The notes beneath the pieces were generated by a model. It saw only the letters and a list, made by a program, of their open reading frames with translations, did not search any database and had not been told where the DNA came from. A program made the position numbers and the translations under genes. Below, piece after piece: positions 1 through 9,177 of a stretch of DNA of 64,000 nt. The DNA comes from UKL13-2 sp038206765 (lineage in GTDB: Bacteria > Pseudomonadota > Gammaproteobacteria > Burkholderiales > Usitatibacteraceae), in NCBI GenBank assembly GCA_038206765.1, contig JBBRAM010000011.1, forward strand, positions 1 to 64,000, read 5' to 3'. Position 1 is the first letter of the stretch, and the number at the start of each line of letters is the position of its first letter.

Positions 1-128
1 CATCCAGTTTCATCATCTGGGAAGGCATTTATTCTTATATCTTGTTGTTTTATATGCGTTTACTTGTAAAAATGTCGTCTCACCGCTATTGATTATTCTC
101 AAATAGTATTAACTTTTCTCATTTGGTG
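1..128. other. Non-coding flank downstream of lipA
   Basis: AT-rich stretch beyond the 3' end of lipA (minus strand). I see no credible reading frame and no hairpin followed by a T-run on the lipA strand, so a terminator for the long minus-strand cluster is not evident here. A short direct repeat (TTAACTTTT) sits at its right edge. Confidence 0.5.
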
Positions 129-1088
129 TTAACTTTTGACAGCAAACCCCGCCTCATGTGCCATCTGATCCGCATGGTAGCTCGAACGCACCATTGGCCC
201 CGACGCTGCATGGACGAAGCCCATCTTGTAGGCTTCAGTTTCAAACATTTTGAAATCATCAGGCGTGACATAGCGCAGCACCGCCAGATGCCCGCCGGAG
301 GGCTGCAGGTATTGGCCGATGGTGAGCATATCAACATCGTGGGCGCGAAGATCACGCATGACATCCAAAATTTCTTCGTTGGTTTCGCCTAACCCAAGCA
401 TGATGCCGCTTTTGGTAGCGACGTTGGGGTGTTCCGCTTTGAAGTCTTTTAGCAGCTTAAGTGAATGCGCATAATCCGAGCCCGGGCGGGCTTGTTTGTA
501 AAGGCGCGGCACGGTTTCTAAATTATGATTCATCACATCCGGCGGCGCATCGCGCAAGATGCCGAGCGCACGATCCAAGCGACCTCGGAAATCAGGCGTT
601 AAAATTTCAATCCGCGTAGCTGGTGAAAGCTTTCTGGTTTCACGGATACAGTTAACAAAATGTTCTGCGCCACCATCGCGCAAATCGTCGCGATCAACAC
701 TGGTGATGACGACGTACTTTAATTTTAGTTTGGCAATGGTCTCAGCCAAATGGCGCGGCTCATCGACATCGAGCGGTAACGGCCGTCCATGGCCGACATC
801 GCAAAACGGGCAGCGTCGGGTGCAGAGATCACCCATGATCATGAAGGTGGCCGTGCCTTTACCGAAACATTCGCCGATATTCGGACACGACGCTTCTTCA
901 CACACCGTGTGCAAATTGGCATCGCGCAGAATTTTTTTGATCTCGTAAAAACGTGTCGTGACTGAACCGGCTTTGACGCGAATCCAGTCCGGTTTTTTCA
1001 GTCGATCTGCCAGCGCAACGGGAATAATTTTGATCGGAATGCGCGCGGTTTTAGTTTCACTTTTTTCTTTGATACCTGCTTCTGCCAT
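129..1088 (-). CDS. lipA: Lipoyl synthase LipA
   Basis: Radical-SAM enzyme that inserts two sulfurs into octanoyl groups on lipoyl domains (pyruvate and 2-oxoglutarate dehydrogenases, glycine cleavage H protein). The 319-residue length is normal. Both LipA cysteine sets are visible: the auxiliary cluster motif at C63, C68 and C74 (CEEASCPNIGEC) and the radical-SAM motif CxxxCxxC at C89, C93 and C96 (CTRRCPFC). The ATG start has a weak purine stretch (TGGAAA) upstream. It is the last gene of the minus-strand cluster, 24 bases after lipB, so octanoyl transfer and sulfur insertion are encoded in pathway order. Nothing odd was seen. Confidence 0.97.
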   Translation of the reverse strand: MAEAGIKEKSETKTARIPIKIIPVALADRLKKPDWIRVKAGSVTTRFYEIKKILRDANLHTVCEEASCPNIGECFGKGTATFMIMGDLCTRRCPFCDVGHGRPLPLDVDEPRHLAETIAKLKLKYVVITSVDRDDLRDGGAEHFVNCIRETRKLSPATRIEILTPDFRGRLDRALGILRDAPPDVMNHNLETVPRLYKQARPGSDYAHSLKLLKDFKAEHPNVATKSGIMLGLGETNEEILDVMRDLRAHDVDMLTIGQYLQPSGGHLAVLRYVTPDDFKMFETEAYKMGFVHAASGPMVRSSYHADQMAHEAGFAVKS

Positions 1089-1112
1089 GATTTTTCCAGT
1101 TAAGGGATTAGC

Positions 1113-1754
1113 TTACTTTGAATAAATATTGTGTTGTAAATGGAGCACCAGCCTCTCGGCAATGTCATCCATTTTAGCTGCTAAGCCAAAGTCGCGCATC
1201 TGCGTGACAGCCAGTCCCTCGTAACCACAGGGATTGATACGTGAGAACGGTTCCAAATCCATGTCCACATTGAGCGATAAGCCATGATAGGTAGCGTGAT
1301 TGGCAATGCGCAGACCGATGGCGGCGATTTTTGCGTCGGTGATTTTGTCTGCATTTTTTACTGCCACGTAAACACCGGGCATCCCCGTTTTGCGAAAGCT
1401 AATCACTTTATATTCTGCAAGCAAATCGATCAGGGATTGCTCGATTCTTTGCACAAGCTCTTTGACACCATAGCCTAGATTTTTTATGCCCAACAGCAAA
1501 TACACCACCAGCTGACCCGGACCATGATAGGTAACCTGCCCGCCGCGCTCGACTTTAATGATTGGGATGTTGCCCGCATCGAGAACATGTTCAAGCTTTC
1601 CGGCAAGGCCCAGCGTGTAGACGGGCGGGTGTTCTACCAGCCAAATTTCATCGGGTGCATCCGCTGCGCGGGTACAGTTATGCGCTTGCATGGCGGCCAA
1701 GCTAGAGGCGTAGTCAGCAATACCGAGGCGTTTAATGATTGGGGATGGTTTCAT
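1113..1754 (-). CDS. lipB: Octanoyltransferase LipB
   Basis: Transfers octanoate from octanoyl-ACP to lipoyl-dependent apoproteins, making the substrate for LipA. The family signature RGGQVTYHGPGQLV is present, as are the expected catalytic lysine (in AKIAAIGLR) and cysteine (in INPCGYEG), about 34 residues apart. I place the start at the ATG reading MKPSPIIKRLG, because family homology begins there. An in-frame ATG 33 bases upstream (MRGSKPQ) would add 11 residues. Neither has a good ribosome-binding site. It lies between ybeD and lipA on the same strand, presumably in one transcript. Confidence 0.95.
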   Translation of the reverse strand: MKPSPIIKRLGIADYASSLAAMQAHNCTRAADAPDEIWLVEHPPVYTLGLAGKLEHVLDAGNIPIIKVERGGQVTYHGPGQLVVYLLLGIKNLGYGVKELVQRIEQSLIDLLAEYKVISFRKTGMPGVYVAVKNADKITDAKIAAIGLRIANHATYHGLSLNVDMDLEPFSRINPCGYEGLAVTQMRDFGLAAKMDDIAERLVLHLQHNIYSK

Positions 1755-1856
1755 CGGCTTTATTAGCTGAGGTTTTGAGCCACGCATGAAATCGTCTTGC
1801 TTGACCAGCGACTTAAACCAAGCTCGATAAACGGTGGTTTTACCCTTGTCGAATTT

Positions 1857-2177
1857 TCATAGTGCCATCAGCACCAATGGATGCGCAGACAATGCACGGT
1901 AAATATCATCAATCTGTTTTTTGGATGTGGCGTTGATGGTGGCGGTGACGGATAGAAAATTGCCGTTTTTTGATGGGCGCATTTCCACCAATGTTGAATC
2001 CAAGTCGGGCGCATGCTTGACCACAATGTCGATGACGATTTGCGCAAAACCACTTTGCATGCCGTCAGCTGTCATGCGGCCCATTGCCTTGATTGGAAAG
2101 GCGGTGGGGAACTTAAGCAAGGTTTCGTTACTACCGCCGTCAAAACCATCAATTGTTTTCGGATGTTCATCTGCCAT
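1857..2177 (-). CDS. ybeD: YbeD-family protein (DUF493)
   Basis: A 106-residue DUF493/UPF0250 protein. The fold is known as ACT-like from E. coli YbeD. The exact role is not established, though the gene is persistently linked to lipB and dacA-type genes. Seen here: the FPTAFPIKAMG strand near the N-terminus and the typical ending ...YRALSAHPLVLMAL. It starts 2 bases after the stop of the aminotransferase gene, so the two are probably translationally coupled, and it is followed by lipB after about 100 bases. Assignment by family likeness is firm; function is open. Confidence 0.9.
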   Translation of the reverse strand: MADEHPKTIDGFDGGSNETLLKFPTAFPIKAMGRMTADGMQSGFAQIVIDIVVKHAPDLDSTLVEMRPSKNGNFLSVTATINATSKKQIDDIYRALSAHPLVLMAL

Positions 2178-2179
2178 CG

Positions 2180-3079
2180 CTAGCGACCCAAAGGCTTCAA
2201 ACCGTGTTTGTATTCCTGGAACAACGCAAACATCTTCGTAAACATGGCGCCCGGCTTACCCGCAGACGCACCGTTTCCCACCGGCCTGCCATCGAGCGTC
2301 GTGATCGGAACGACTTCCTTGGTGGACGACATGATCCACAGCTCATCGGCAGCTCTCACTTCACGGCGCGAGACACGGCGAATTTGCAGCGGCAGCCCGG
2401 CCTTGCGGGCGAGCTCAATCATCAATTCATAGGTGATACCGGCGAGCAACAAATTATCGAGCGGCGGGCAGAGAATCACGCCGTCTTTGACAGCGGCGAT
2501 ATTGCTGGCAGATGACTCGGTTAAGTAGCCATCGCGGAACAACATTACCTCATCAGCGCCCTCTTGATTGCCCGCGTGTTTCAACATAACCGCGCCCAGC
2601 AAGGCAGTGGCTTTGATGTTACAGCGCAGCCAGCGGTTGTCATCGAGCGAGACGCATGAAATGCCCTTTTCATAGACTTCTGGCTTTGGCGTGGCAAGCG
2701 GGTTCACCATCATGAATATGGTTTGCGTTAGGCCCATCGGCGGCGAAAAATCACGTTTCGCCACGCCGCGCGTGATTTGGATATACACGCCAACATTGCC
2801 GCCGGCATTAGCGGTAATAAGGGCGCCGATATGCGTTTCCCATTCAGCAATGGTGTACGGATTGGCGATTTCTAATTCATCCAAACTGCGCTGCAAACGC
2901 TGCAAATGTTCGGTGCAGCGCAAACCCATACCGTCGTAAAACGGAATGACCTCATACACCCCATCACCAAAAATAAAGCCGCGATCGAGCGGTGAAATAT
3001 GCGCATCCTCGAACGGCATCAATTTGCCGTTTAGGAATACGGTTGGCAGACACATATTTTGATCGATCATTTTTGCCAT
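2180..3079 (-). CDS. dat: Class IV PLP aminotransferase, probable D-amino-acid aminotransferase
   Basis: Fold-type IV PLP enzyme of the D-alanine aminotransferase / branched-chain aminotransferase family, about 299 residues. The PLP lysine is in NIKATALLG (about K156). The N-terminal LDRGFIFGDGVYEV and the later SSASNI phosphate-cup motif are typical. Position inside a peptidoglycan cluster favours D-amino-acid transamination (D-Ala/D-Glu supply), which is inference; a branched-chain or 4-amino-4-deoxychorismate lyase activity cannot be ruled out from sequence. I chose the ATG at MAKMID over an in-frame TTG four codons upstream; a GGGG stretch lies in front of the ATG. It follows dacC closely. 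Confidence 0.85.
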   Translation of the reverse strand: MAKMIDQNMCLPTVFLNGKLMPFEDAHISPLDRGFIFGDGVYEVIPFYDGMGLRCTEHLQRLQRSLDELEIANPYTIAEWETHIGALITANAGGNVGVYIQITRGVAKRDFSPPMGLTQTIFMMVNPLATPKPEVYEKGISCVSLDDNRWLRCNIKATALLGAVMLKHAGNQEGADEVMLFRDGYLTESSASNIAAVKDGVILCPPLDNLLLAGITYELMIELARKAGLPLQIRRVSRREVRAADELWIMSSTKEVVPITTLDGRPVGNGASAGKPGAMFTKMFALFQEYKHGLKPLGR

Positions 3080-3092
3080 ACAGAGCCCCAAT

Positions 3093-4283
3093 TTATTTCT
3101 TAAAAATTAAACGAATCGCATCCCAGCCGCGCCCCAAAAATCCGGCGGCGGCGACATCTTCTAACGAAACGACAGGGATTTCAGCAACCAGCTTATCGTC
3201 TTTCATGAGCTTCATTATCCCTGCTTTTTCGCCTATGCGCAGCGGGGCGAGCAGTGGCTCGGTGGTAGTCAAGGTGGCTTTTAAACCAGTGAATTTATCT
3301 TTGGGTAACGTTAGCCAGATGTCGCGCTCAAATCCGAGCTTGACGGTATTTTGCGAACCTTTAAAAATCTCCGGGGTGGCGACAGCATCACCTTTTTTGT
3401 ACAGCTTTTGCGAATCGAAGAATTGATAGCCGAAGTTCAGCAATTTTTGGCTTTCCTGCGTGCGTGCCGCATCCGAGGCGGTACCGAGCACAACAGAAAT
3501 GAGTCTTCGCTCGCCGCGCTTGGCAGTAGCAATCAAACAAAAACCAGCGGCTTCAGTGTGGCCGGTTTTTAAACCGTCAACCGTTGGATCAATAAACAGC
3601 AATCGATTACGATTCGGCTGCGTGATTTTGTTATGCGTAAATTCTTTTTCTTTGTAGTATGCAAACTCGGTGGGAAAATCACGAATCAACGCATTCGCCA
3701 ACAATATTAAATCTTCCGCTGTTGAATAATGTTGCGGATTGGGCAATCCGGTTGCGTTGAGGAAGTTGGTGTTTTTCATACCTAATCGCTGCGCTTGTTT
3801 GTTCATCATTTGCACAAACAAATCTTCCGACCCGGCGACCGCTTCTGCCAACGCAATTGAAGCATCGTTGCCACTCTGAACAATCATGCCGCGAATTAGC
3901 GGCTCTACTGCCGGCGTTTGCTTGGGATCGATGAACATACGCGAACCCTCGGCTTTCCACGCACGCTCGGATACCGTCACCGTTTGCGTGAGGGTGAGCT
4001 TCTTGGTTTTGAGCGCGTCAAATACCAAATAAGCTGTCATTAGTTTGGTCAGTGAAGCTGGTTCAAAGCGCTCTGCGGCGGCTTGGGCAGCGAGCGTTTG
4101 CCCGCTCGATGCATCGAACAAGATGAATGAACGCGCCTGAATCGGTGGCGGGGTGATTTCGTTGAGAATAGACGCAGCGTTAACACTAGGCGCGGCGTTT
4201 GAGACAGCTGGGACGGCTATCGTGGCAACCAATGTCGCTGCAAACAACGACACGGCAATCGATGGCAAGATAAATTTTTTCAT
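3093..4283 (-). CDS. dacC: D-alanyl-D-alanine carboxypeptidase (PBP5/6 type)
   Basis: Periplasmic low-molecular-weight penicillin-binding protein that trims the terminal D-Ala from stem pentapeptides. With the start at MKKFILPS the protein is 396 residues and begins with a clean Sec signal peptide ending near VSNA-AP. Active-site motifs are SLTK (S77-K80), SGN (137-139) and KTG (239-241). A PBP5 C-terminal beta domain follows, and the C-terminal region before FLGRGWDAIRLIFKK suits an amphipathic membrane anchor. The frame is open far upstream, into rlpA, but that extension has no signal peptide and overlaps the neighbour. dacA and dacC are equally acceptable names. Confidence 0.93.
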   Translation of the reverse strand: MKKFILPSIAVSLFAATLVATIAVPAVSNAAPSVNAASILNEITPPPIQARSFILFDASSGQTLAAQAAAERFEPASLTKLMTAYLVFDALKTKKLTLTQTVTVSERAWKAEGSRMFIDPKQTPAVEPLIRGMIVQSGNDASIALAEAVAGSEDLFVQMMNKQAQRLGMKNTNFLNATGLPNPQHYSTAEDLILLANALIRDFPTEFAYYKEKEFTHNKITQPNRNRLLFIDPTVDGLKTGHTEAAGFCLIATAKRGERRLISVVLGTASDAARTQESQKLLNFGYQFFDSQKLYKKGDAVATPEIFKGSQNTVKLGFERDIWLTLPKDKFTGLKATLTTTEPLLAPLRIGEKAGIMKLMKDDKLVAEIPVVSLEDVAAAGFLGRGWDAIRLIFKK

Positions 4284-4311
4284 AGGATAGTTAAGTAAGC
4301 TTTCAGACAAT

Positions 4312-5370
4312 TTAAAGTGTGGAAATGACAGGGGAAAAATCATGCGATTCCTTGACGCGCGCTTGAATCGCCTCGGCCTCTTCGCGGCTTTTGTATGGTC
4401 CCAAACGCACGCGATACAAGCCATCTTTTTTCGACACCACAATCGGCTCACGGTTCCAATCGAGCTCACGGCTCATGCGGGCTCGGAAAATTTCGGCGTT
4501 GTCTTGTGACGAGAAGGCGCCAAGCTGTAGAAACAGAAGGCCTTGATCGGCAGTGATCGGTGAGGCGGGCGCGATGCTGGTGGTTGTATTGATCGGTACT
4601 TCACTTAACTGAACAGTGGATACAACTGCGGCGGCAGGCAGAGTTGGTGCTGCGACAGGCATAGTAGTTGGCGTTGGACTGCTGGTAACGATCGGCAGCG
4701 TCGCTGTTTTGCCGTCGGCAAACACGCGCTCCAAGATCACCATGCCGCTGCCGCGTCGCGCGATGTCGAGCCGATTGGCGGCCGCGAACGAGAGATCAAC
4801 AATTCGCTCCGAATGAAACGGCCCGCGATCATTAATTCTGACCACCACGGATTTACCATTGGCGGGGTTGGTCACGCGCACATAAGACGGCACCGGTAAA
4901 GTCGGATGTGCGGCGGTCATGGCGTACATATCGTAAGTCTCGCCATTCGAGGTTTTTTGGCCATGAAATTTACGACCGTACCAAGAGGCAATGCCTTGCT
5001 GTTTGAACTTGTCTGTCGCGACGTTGGGCACATAAGTCTTGCCAAACACCACATACGGTTTATTCGCGCCACGATGCAAGGGCTCATTGCGAGGTACTGC
5101 ATCGGCAATCGCATCGAGATTGGGGGGCGGATTGACGCCGGGACCATCGTCCAAATAATAGCCCCCCGATTTTGCGGTGTTGCTGATGCCCGTTGCCGTC
5201 GCCGGGGCCGAATGTTTGTCTGGGGAATCCGCATTCTTCGGCGTGGAACCGCAACCGCATAACGCCAAAATTAGAACACCAACACCAGCATTGGCGAGCA
5301 TCTTGGGCCAGTTTTGCCTCAAAACGCGCGCCAACTGGCGACTCTCATGTACTTTAGCGACCGGTTGCAT
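4312..5370 (-). CDS. rlpA: Septal-ring lytic transglycosylase / lipoprotein RlpA
   Basis: Outer-membrane lipoprotein with a double-psi beta-barrel (GIASWYGRKFHGQKTSNGE through INDRGPFHSERIVDLS) and a C-terminal SPOR domain (LQLGAFSSQDNAEIF to the end), which binds denuded septal glycan. Length is 352 residues. The start chosen is the ATG that overlaps the rodA stop by one base (TAATG), a classic coupling arrangement. The lipobox (LALCGC) then sits about 40 residues in, behind a long basic n-region. The alternative ATG at 5301 (MLANAG) would give a shorter, more usual lipoprotein signal. In several bacteria RlpA cleaves peptide-free glycan strands. Confidence 0.93.
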   Translation of the reverse strand: MQPVAKVHESRQLARVLRQNWPKMLANAGVGVLILALCGCGSTPKNADSPDKHSAPATATGISNTAKSGGYYLDDGPGVNPPPNLDAIADAVPRNEPLHRGANKPYVVFGKTYVPNVATDKFKQQGIASWYGRKFHGQKTSNGETYDMYAMTAAHPTLPVPSYVRVTNPANGKSVVVRINDRGPFHSERIVDLSFAAANRLDIARRGSGMVILERVFADGKTATLPIVTSSPTPTTMPVAAPTLPAAAVVSTVQLSEVPINTTTSIAPASPITADQGLLFLQLGAFSSQDNAEIFRARMSRELDWNREPIVVSKKDGLYRVRLGPYKSREEAEAIQARVKESHDFSPVISTL

Positions 5371-6476
5371 TAGGTCGAAACCAATTGTCTGTGCGTCGCG
5401 ATACTCATCAACATGCCAAACGAAATACACATCGATAAAATCGCCGTGCCGCCATAGCTCATGAGCGGCAACGGCACGCCGACCACCGGCAAGATGCCGG
5501 TCACCATGCCGATATTGACAAACGCGTAGGTGAAAAAACTGAGCGTCACGGCACCGCCCAGCAACCGCGCAAACGTGGTGTGGGCGTTAATCGAAATCAT
5601 CAAGCCGCGACCGATAATGATGAGATAAAGCGTAAATAACAACAGCACACCAATCAAGCCAAACTCCTCACCGAACACGGCCAAAATAAAATCCGTCGAC
5701 CGCTCGGGAATGAAGTCGAGCTGCGCTTGGCTACCCGCTTGCCAACCTTTGCCCAGGATGCCGCCCGAGCCAATGGCAATCGTTGATTGAATAATGTGGT
5801 AGCCCGCGCCAAGCGGGTCGCTGGTCGGGTCGAGCAGCATCAAGACGCGGTCTCGCTGGTAATCATGCAGTACGTAGTTCCATAATAGCGGGAGCGAAGC
5901 TAGCGCGCCGATGCCCCCGGCAATCAATAATTTCCACGAAAGTCCGGCAAAAAAAATCACAAAAAATCCGGCGGAAAAAATCAAAATGGCGGTGCCCAAA
6001 TCGGGCTGACGCATCACCAATAGTGTCGGCACCATCAGGATGACACCGGCAATCAAATAATCTGTAAAACTAAGCCCCTCTTCCTTACGATGAAAATACC
6101 AAGCCAGTAATAACGGCATGCCTATTTTCATAATTTCCGATGGCTGAATCGTGAACCCGATATTCAACCAGCGCCGCGCACCGTTTCGGATTTCACCAAA
6201 CAGGGCCACGCTGATCAGCAGCCCAAGCCCTAACAGATAAACCGGAATCGCAAAGCGCATCAAGGTCTGCGGCGGAATATTGGCGATGATCCACATGGCC
6301 ACAAGGGCAATGCCAAAATTGCGCGCCTGCCCCAATGCACGGTCAAAGGTAATGCCGCCCGATGCCGAGAACACGACCGCTAACGAGATTGCCGCCAACA
6401 CCGCGAAGGCGATCATCAGCGGCCCGTCAAGGCTCCGCGTGATCGCAAAAAATAATCGGTTAATGGTTGCTTTCAT
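5370..6476 (-). CDS. rodA: Peptidoglycan glycosyltransferase RodA
   Basis: SEDS-family polytopic membrane protein (368 residues, about 10 membrane segments) that polymerises glycan strands during elongation together with PBP2. SEDS features are seen: the FSASGG start of the core, the region RNGARRWLNIGFTIQPSEIMK, the large loop around QREDR-like DYQRDRVLMLLDPTSDPLGAGYH, and the C-terminal VPLPLMSYGGTA. It lies directly after mrdA and overlaps the rlpA start. The gap to mrdA carries short tandem repeats (see 6482-6537), and no strong ribosome-binding site was seen. Confidence 0.96.
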   Translation of the reverse strand: MKATINRLFFAITRSLDGPLMIAFAVLAAISLAVVFSASGGITFDRALGQARNFGIALVAMWIIANIPPQTLMRFAIPVYLLGLGLLISVALFGEIRNGARRWLNIGFTIQPSEIMKIGMPLLLAWYFHRKEEGLSFTDYLIAGVILMVPTLLVMRQPDLGTAILIFSAGFFVIFFAGLSWKLLIAGGIGALASLPLLWNYVLHDYQRDRVLMLLDPTSDPLGAGYHIIQSTIAIGSGGILGKGWQAGSQAQLDFIPERSTDFILAVFGEEFGLIGVLLLFTLYLIIIGRGLMISINAHTTFARLLGGAVTLSFFTYAFVNIGMVTGILPVVGVPLPLMSYGGTAILSMCISFGMLMSIATHRQLVST

Positions 6477-6481
6477 ACTTC

Positions 6482-6537
6482 TTGGTTCAAGTCTGTTGGT
6501 TCAAGTCTGTTGGTTCATGTTTGTAGGTTCAGCAACG
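6482..6537. repeat. 14-base tandem repeat in the mrdA-rodA gap
   Basis: Two exact copies of TTGGTTCAAGTCTG (6482-6495, 6496-6509) are followed by a degraded copy (TTGGTTCATGTTTG, 6510-6523) and a fourth, poorer one. The array occupies the leader immediately upstream of the rodA start codon on the minus strand. Copy number could vary between strains. Confidence 0.85.
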
Positions 6538-6577
6538 CTCGGTTGTTCATTAGCAGCGCTGCTGCGCAGCAATCAGG

Positions 6578-8506
6578 CTATTCATCTTCGGGCTTTTCAT
6601 CTGCCTCTGCCGCTTTGATTTTTTTCACGTCGGGCAATTTGCCGAGCAAATAATAATCCATTACTGCGCGCGCAATCGGCGCTGCTGCTGCCGCGCCCTT
6701 GCCGCCGTTTTCGACCATCACGGCTATGGCGATAGTGGGTTTGTCCGCTGGCGCGTAGGCGATATACCAAGCGTGGTCGCGCAGCTTTTCGGTAATGCGT
6801 CCTTCGGCATATTTCTCTCCGCGCTTGAGCCCAAATACCTGTGCGGTGCCGGTTTTTCCAGCGCTCACATAACCGGCATTCACAAATGCGCGGGCACTCG
6901 TTCCCGCAGCCACTACACCGGCCATTGCAGCCTTAATCACCGCCACATTTTCCGGTTTTAAGCCCAGCGGAGGAGGTTTGTTGGCATCCGGGTCGCCTGT
7001 CAATTTTGCTTTGCCGGTGGCAGCATCAGTAACGGTGCGAACCAGATGCGGGCGCATTGCCACGCCGTCATTGGCGATCGTTGCAGTCGCGTGTGCCAAC
7101 TGCATCGGCGTAAATGAATTATAGCCTTGGCCAATGCCCGCCGAAATGCTGTCGCCGGTGTACCACTTGCGGGCATCTGGTGCAGCTTTGGCAAACCGGT
7201 TACTTTTCCATTGACGCGAGGGCAGCGTGCCCTCCAATTCACCGTCAATGTCAATGCCCGTTTTGCCGCCAAAACCCAATGAGCCCAAAAATTTTGCGGT
7301 GTCGTCAATATCGGTTTCAGAGGCAAGTTGGTAGTAATAAGTGTCGCAAGAAACGACTATAGATTTGTGCATGTCCACCATGCCATGACCGCCAACTTTA
7401 TCGTCATTCCAATAATGCGTCACGCCCGGCAAACGAAATACGCCGGGATCCGATATCGTTTGTTGTGGGGTACGTTTGCCGGACTCCAATGCTGCCAGCG
7501 CCAAGAACGGTTTGATGGTTGAACCAGGCGGATAAGCGCCGCGCAGGGCACGATTGAGCAACGGTTTATCGGCTGAGGTATTGAGCAAATCCCAATTTAG
7601 CGGGTCAATCCCATCGACAAATAAGTTCGGATCAAATCCCGGTTTGGAGATCAACGCTAGAACTTCACCCGTCGATGGCTCAATAGCGACCATCGAGCCG
7701 CGACGGTTATCGAACGCCTCTTCGGCGATGCGTTGCAGCTTAATATCGAGCGTGAGTTTGAGATCGTTGCCGGCGGTGGGTGCTGATTTGGCGAGTGAAC
7801 GGATTGCTCGGCCACCGGCATCAATCTCGACTTGCTCGGAGCCAGTGGAACCGTGAAGCTCGGCCTCATAACTGGCCTCGATGCCCTGCTTGCCCATGTG
7901 CTCGGTACCTTTGTAATTCGACGTAAGCCCATTGGTTTCGATTCGCTTTACGTCGGCCACATTGATACGGCCGATATAGCCAATCGCGTGCGAGGCGATT
8001 TCGCCTTGCGGATAGTTGCGGAATAAGCGGGCGCGAATATCGAAGCCGGGAAAGCGGAAACGATTCACCGCAAATCGCGCTACCTCTTCCTCGGTTAAAC
8101 GATTGCGCACCGGCAGCGATTCAAAATTTTTACTTTCTTCCAGCAGCCGTTTTAACCGGCGGCGATCCCGCGGTTGGATCTCGACCACGTTTGATAAATC
8201 ATCGAGGACCGCATCAAGGTTCTTTACTTTTGCGGGCGTAACTTCCAACGTATAGGCAGACGTATTGGCCGCCAGCACTTCGCCGTTACGATCCAGAATC
8301 AACCCGCGCGTGGGCACCACGGGCACCACAGAAATACGATTCGCCTCGGCTAGCGTGTGGTAGTGATCGCGTTTGATTACTTGCAAATAAACCATCCGGG
8401 CGGTCAGGATGCCGAACGCAAGCAAAATCCCCAAGCCGGCAGCGATAGCGCGTGAGCGAAAAACATTCAGCTCCGCCTCGCGATTTTTAATCGTAGTGCC
8501 GATCAT
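6578..8506 (-). CDS. mrdA: Penicillin-binding protein 2 (peptidoglycan transpeptidase)
   Basis: Class B PBP that cross-links peptidoglycan in the elongasome. Length is 642 residues: a short cytoplasmic tail, one membrane anchor (about residues 18-42), a PBP dimerisation domain beginning with VPTRGLILDRNGEVLA, then the transpeptidase. Motifs are STIK (S329-K332), SCD in place of SxN (386-388) and KTG (551-553). SCD at this place is usual in PBP2. The tail after about residue 615 is lysine- and acid-rich. It sits between mreD and rodA, as in most rod-shaped proteobacteria. Confidence 0.97.
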   Translation of the reverse strand: MIGTTIKNREAELNVFRSRAIAAGLGILLAFGILTARMVYLQVIKRDHYHTLAEANRISVVPVVPTRGLILDRNGEVLAANTSAYTLEVTPAKVKNLDAVLDDLSNVVEIQPRDRRRLKRLLEESKNFESLPVRNRLTEEEVARFAVNRFRFPGFDIRARLFRNYPQGEIASHAIGYIGRINVADVKRIETNGLTSNYKGTEHMGKQGIEASYEAELHGSTGSEQVEIDAGGRAIRSLAKSAPTAGNDLKLTLDIKLQRIAEEAFDNRRGSMVAIEPSTGEVLALISKPGFDPNLFVDGIDPLNWDLLNTSADKPLLNRALRGAYPPGSTIKPFLALAALESGKRTPQQTISDPGVFRLPGVTHYWNDDKVGGHGMVDMHKSIVVSCDTYYYQLASETDIDDTAKFLGSLGFGGKTGIDIDGELEGTLPSRQWKSNRFAKAAPDARKWYTGDSISAGIGQGYNSFTPMQLAHATATIANDGVAMRPHLVRTVTDAATGKAKLTGDPDANKPPPLGLKPENVAVIKAAMAGVVAAGTSARAFVNAGYVSAGKTGTAQVFGLKRGEKYAEGRITEKLRDHAWYIAYAPADKPTIAIAVMVENGGKGAAAAAPIARAVMDYYLLGKLPDVKKIKAAEADEKPEDE

Positions 8507-8561
8507 TTGGAGCCGATCATACGGGTCTGATCATGTAGGCTCGCGGCCATTGCGGCTGATT

Positions 8562-9086
8562 TCATCGCAACACTTGCCCAAAACGCCGGCGAAAGCGCGG
8601 CAGCTTTGCCAGCCAATTAACCAGCGGCCACAAAATTGCGCCCAACAGCGGCGCCAACCACAATCCCCAGCCCGGAAAATCACGTCCCAGCGAGAGGTTC
8701 AACAACACACCAATCGTCTGCGAAAAAAACAGCACCGCGCCAATATGCAGAGCCTGCTCAAACGCGGTCAATTGCAGAATTCGCACCCGGAGTAGCTGAA
8801 CCAGAAACACGGCCGCCACATACGTCAGGGCATGCTGGCCAAGCAACACGCTATTCGCCACATCCATAACAAGCCCCAAGGAAAACCCCCAGCCCTGACC
8901 CAGCGTGCGTGGCTCGTGCGCGACCCAATAGAGCAATACCAGCAGCAAAAAATCCGGATGCGCAAGAAGCGCCCAATTGCTCCACGGCAGCAAATTCAAC
9001 AGCAGCGCAATAATGAGCGAGCCCGTTAGCAGCCGCATGGGAGCGGGTAGCGTCATAGCGTCACGGGAGGCGGGAGATAGATCCAT
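8562..9086 (-). CDS. mreD: Rod shape-determining protein MreD
   Basis: Small integral membrane protein (174 residues, about five hydrophobic segments) linking MreC to the elongasome. MreD is poorly conserved, and recognition rests on size, hydrophobicity, the PDFLLLVLLYWVAHEP segment and its place between mreC and mrdA. The C-terminus is strongly basic (KLPRFRRRFGQVLR). An alternative start at the internal MTLPAP would remove ten residues. Confidence 0.92.
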   Translation of the reverse strand: MDLSPASRDAMTLPAPMRLLTGSLIIALLLNLLPWSNWALLAHPDFLLLVLLYWVAHEPRTLGQGWGFSLGLVMDVANSVLLGQHALTYVAAVFLVQLLRVRILQLTAFEQALHIGAVLFFSQTIGVLLNLSLGRDFPGWGLWLAPLLGAILWPLVNWLAKLPRFRRRFGQVLR

Positions 9087-9177
9087 TGCTGTCTTAAAGT
9101 TTTAAAGGCCTAGAGTATTAAAGGCTTAAATTATTGAGTTGATTTTTTGGCGTTAATTTATGGCGTTAGTTGGCGGG

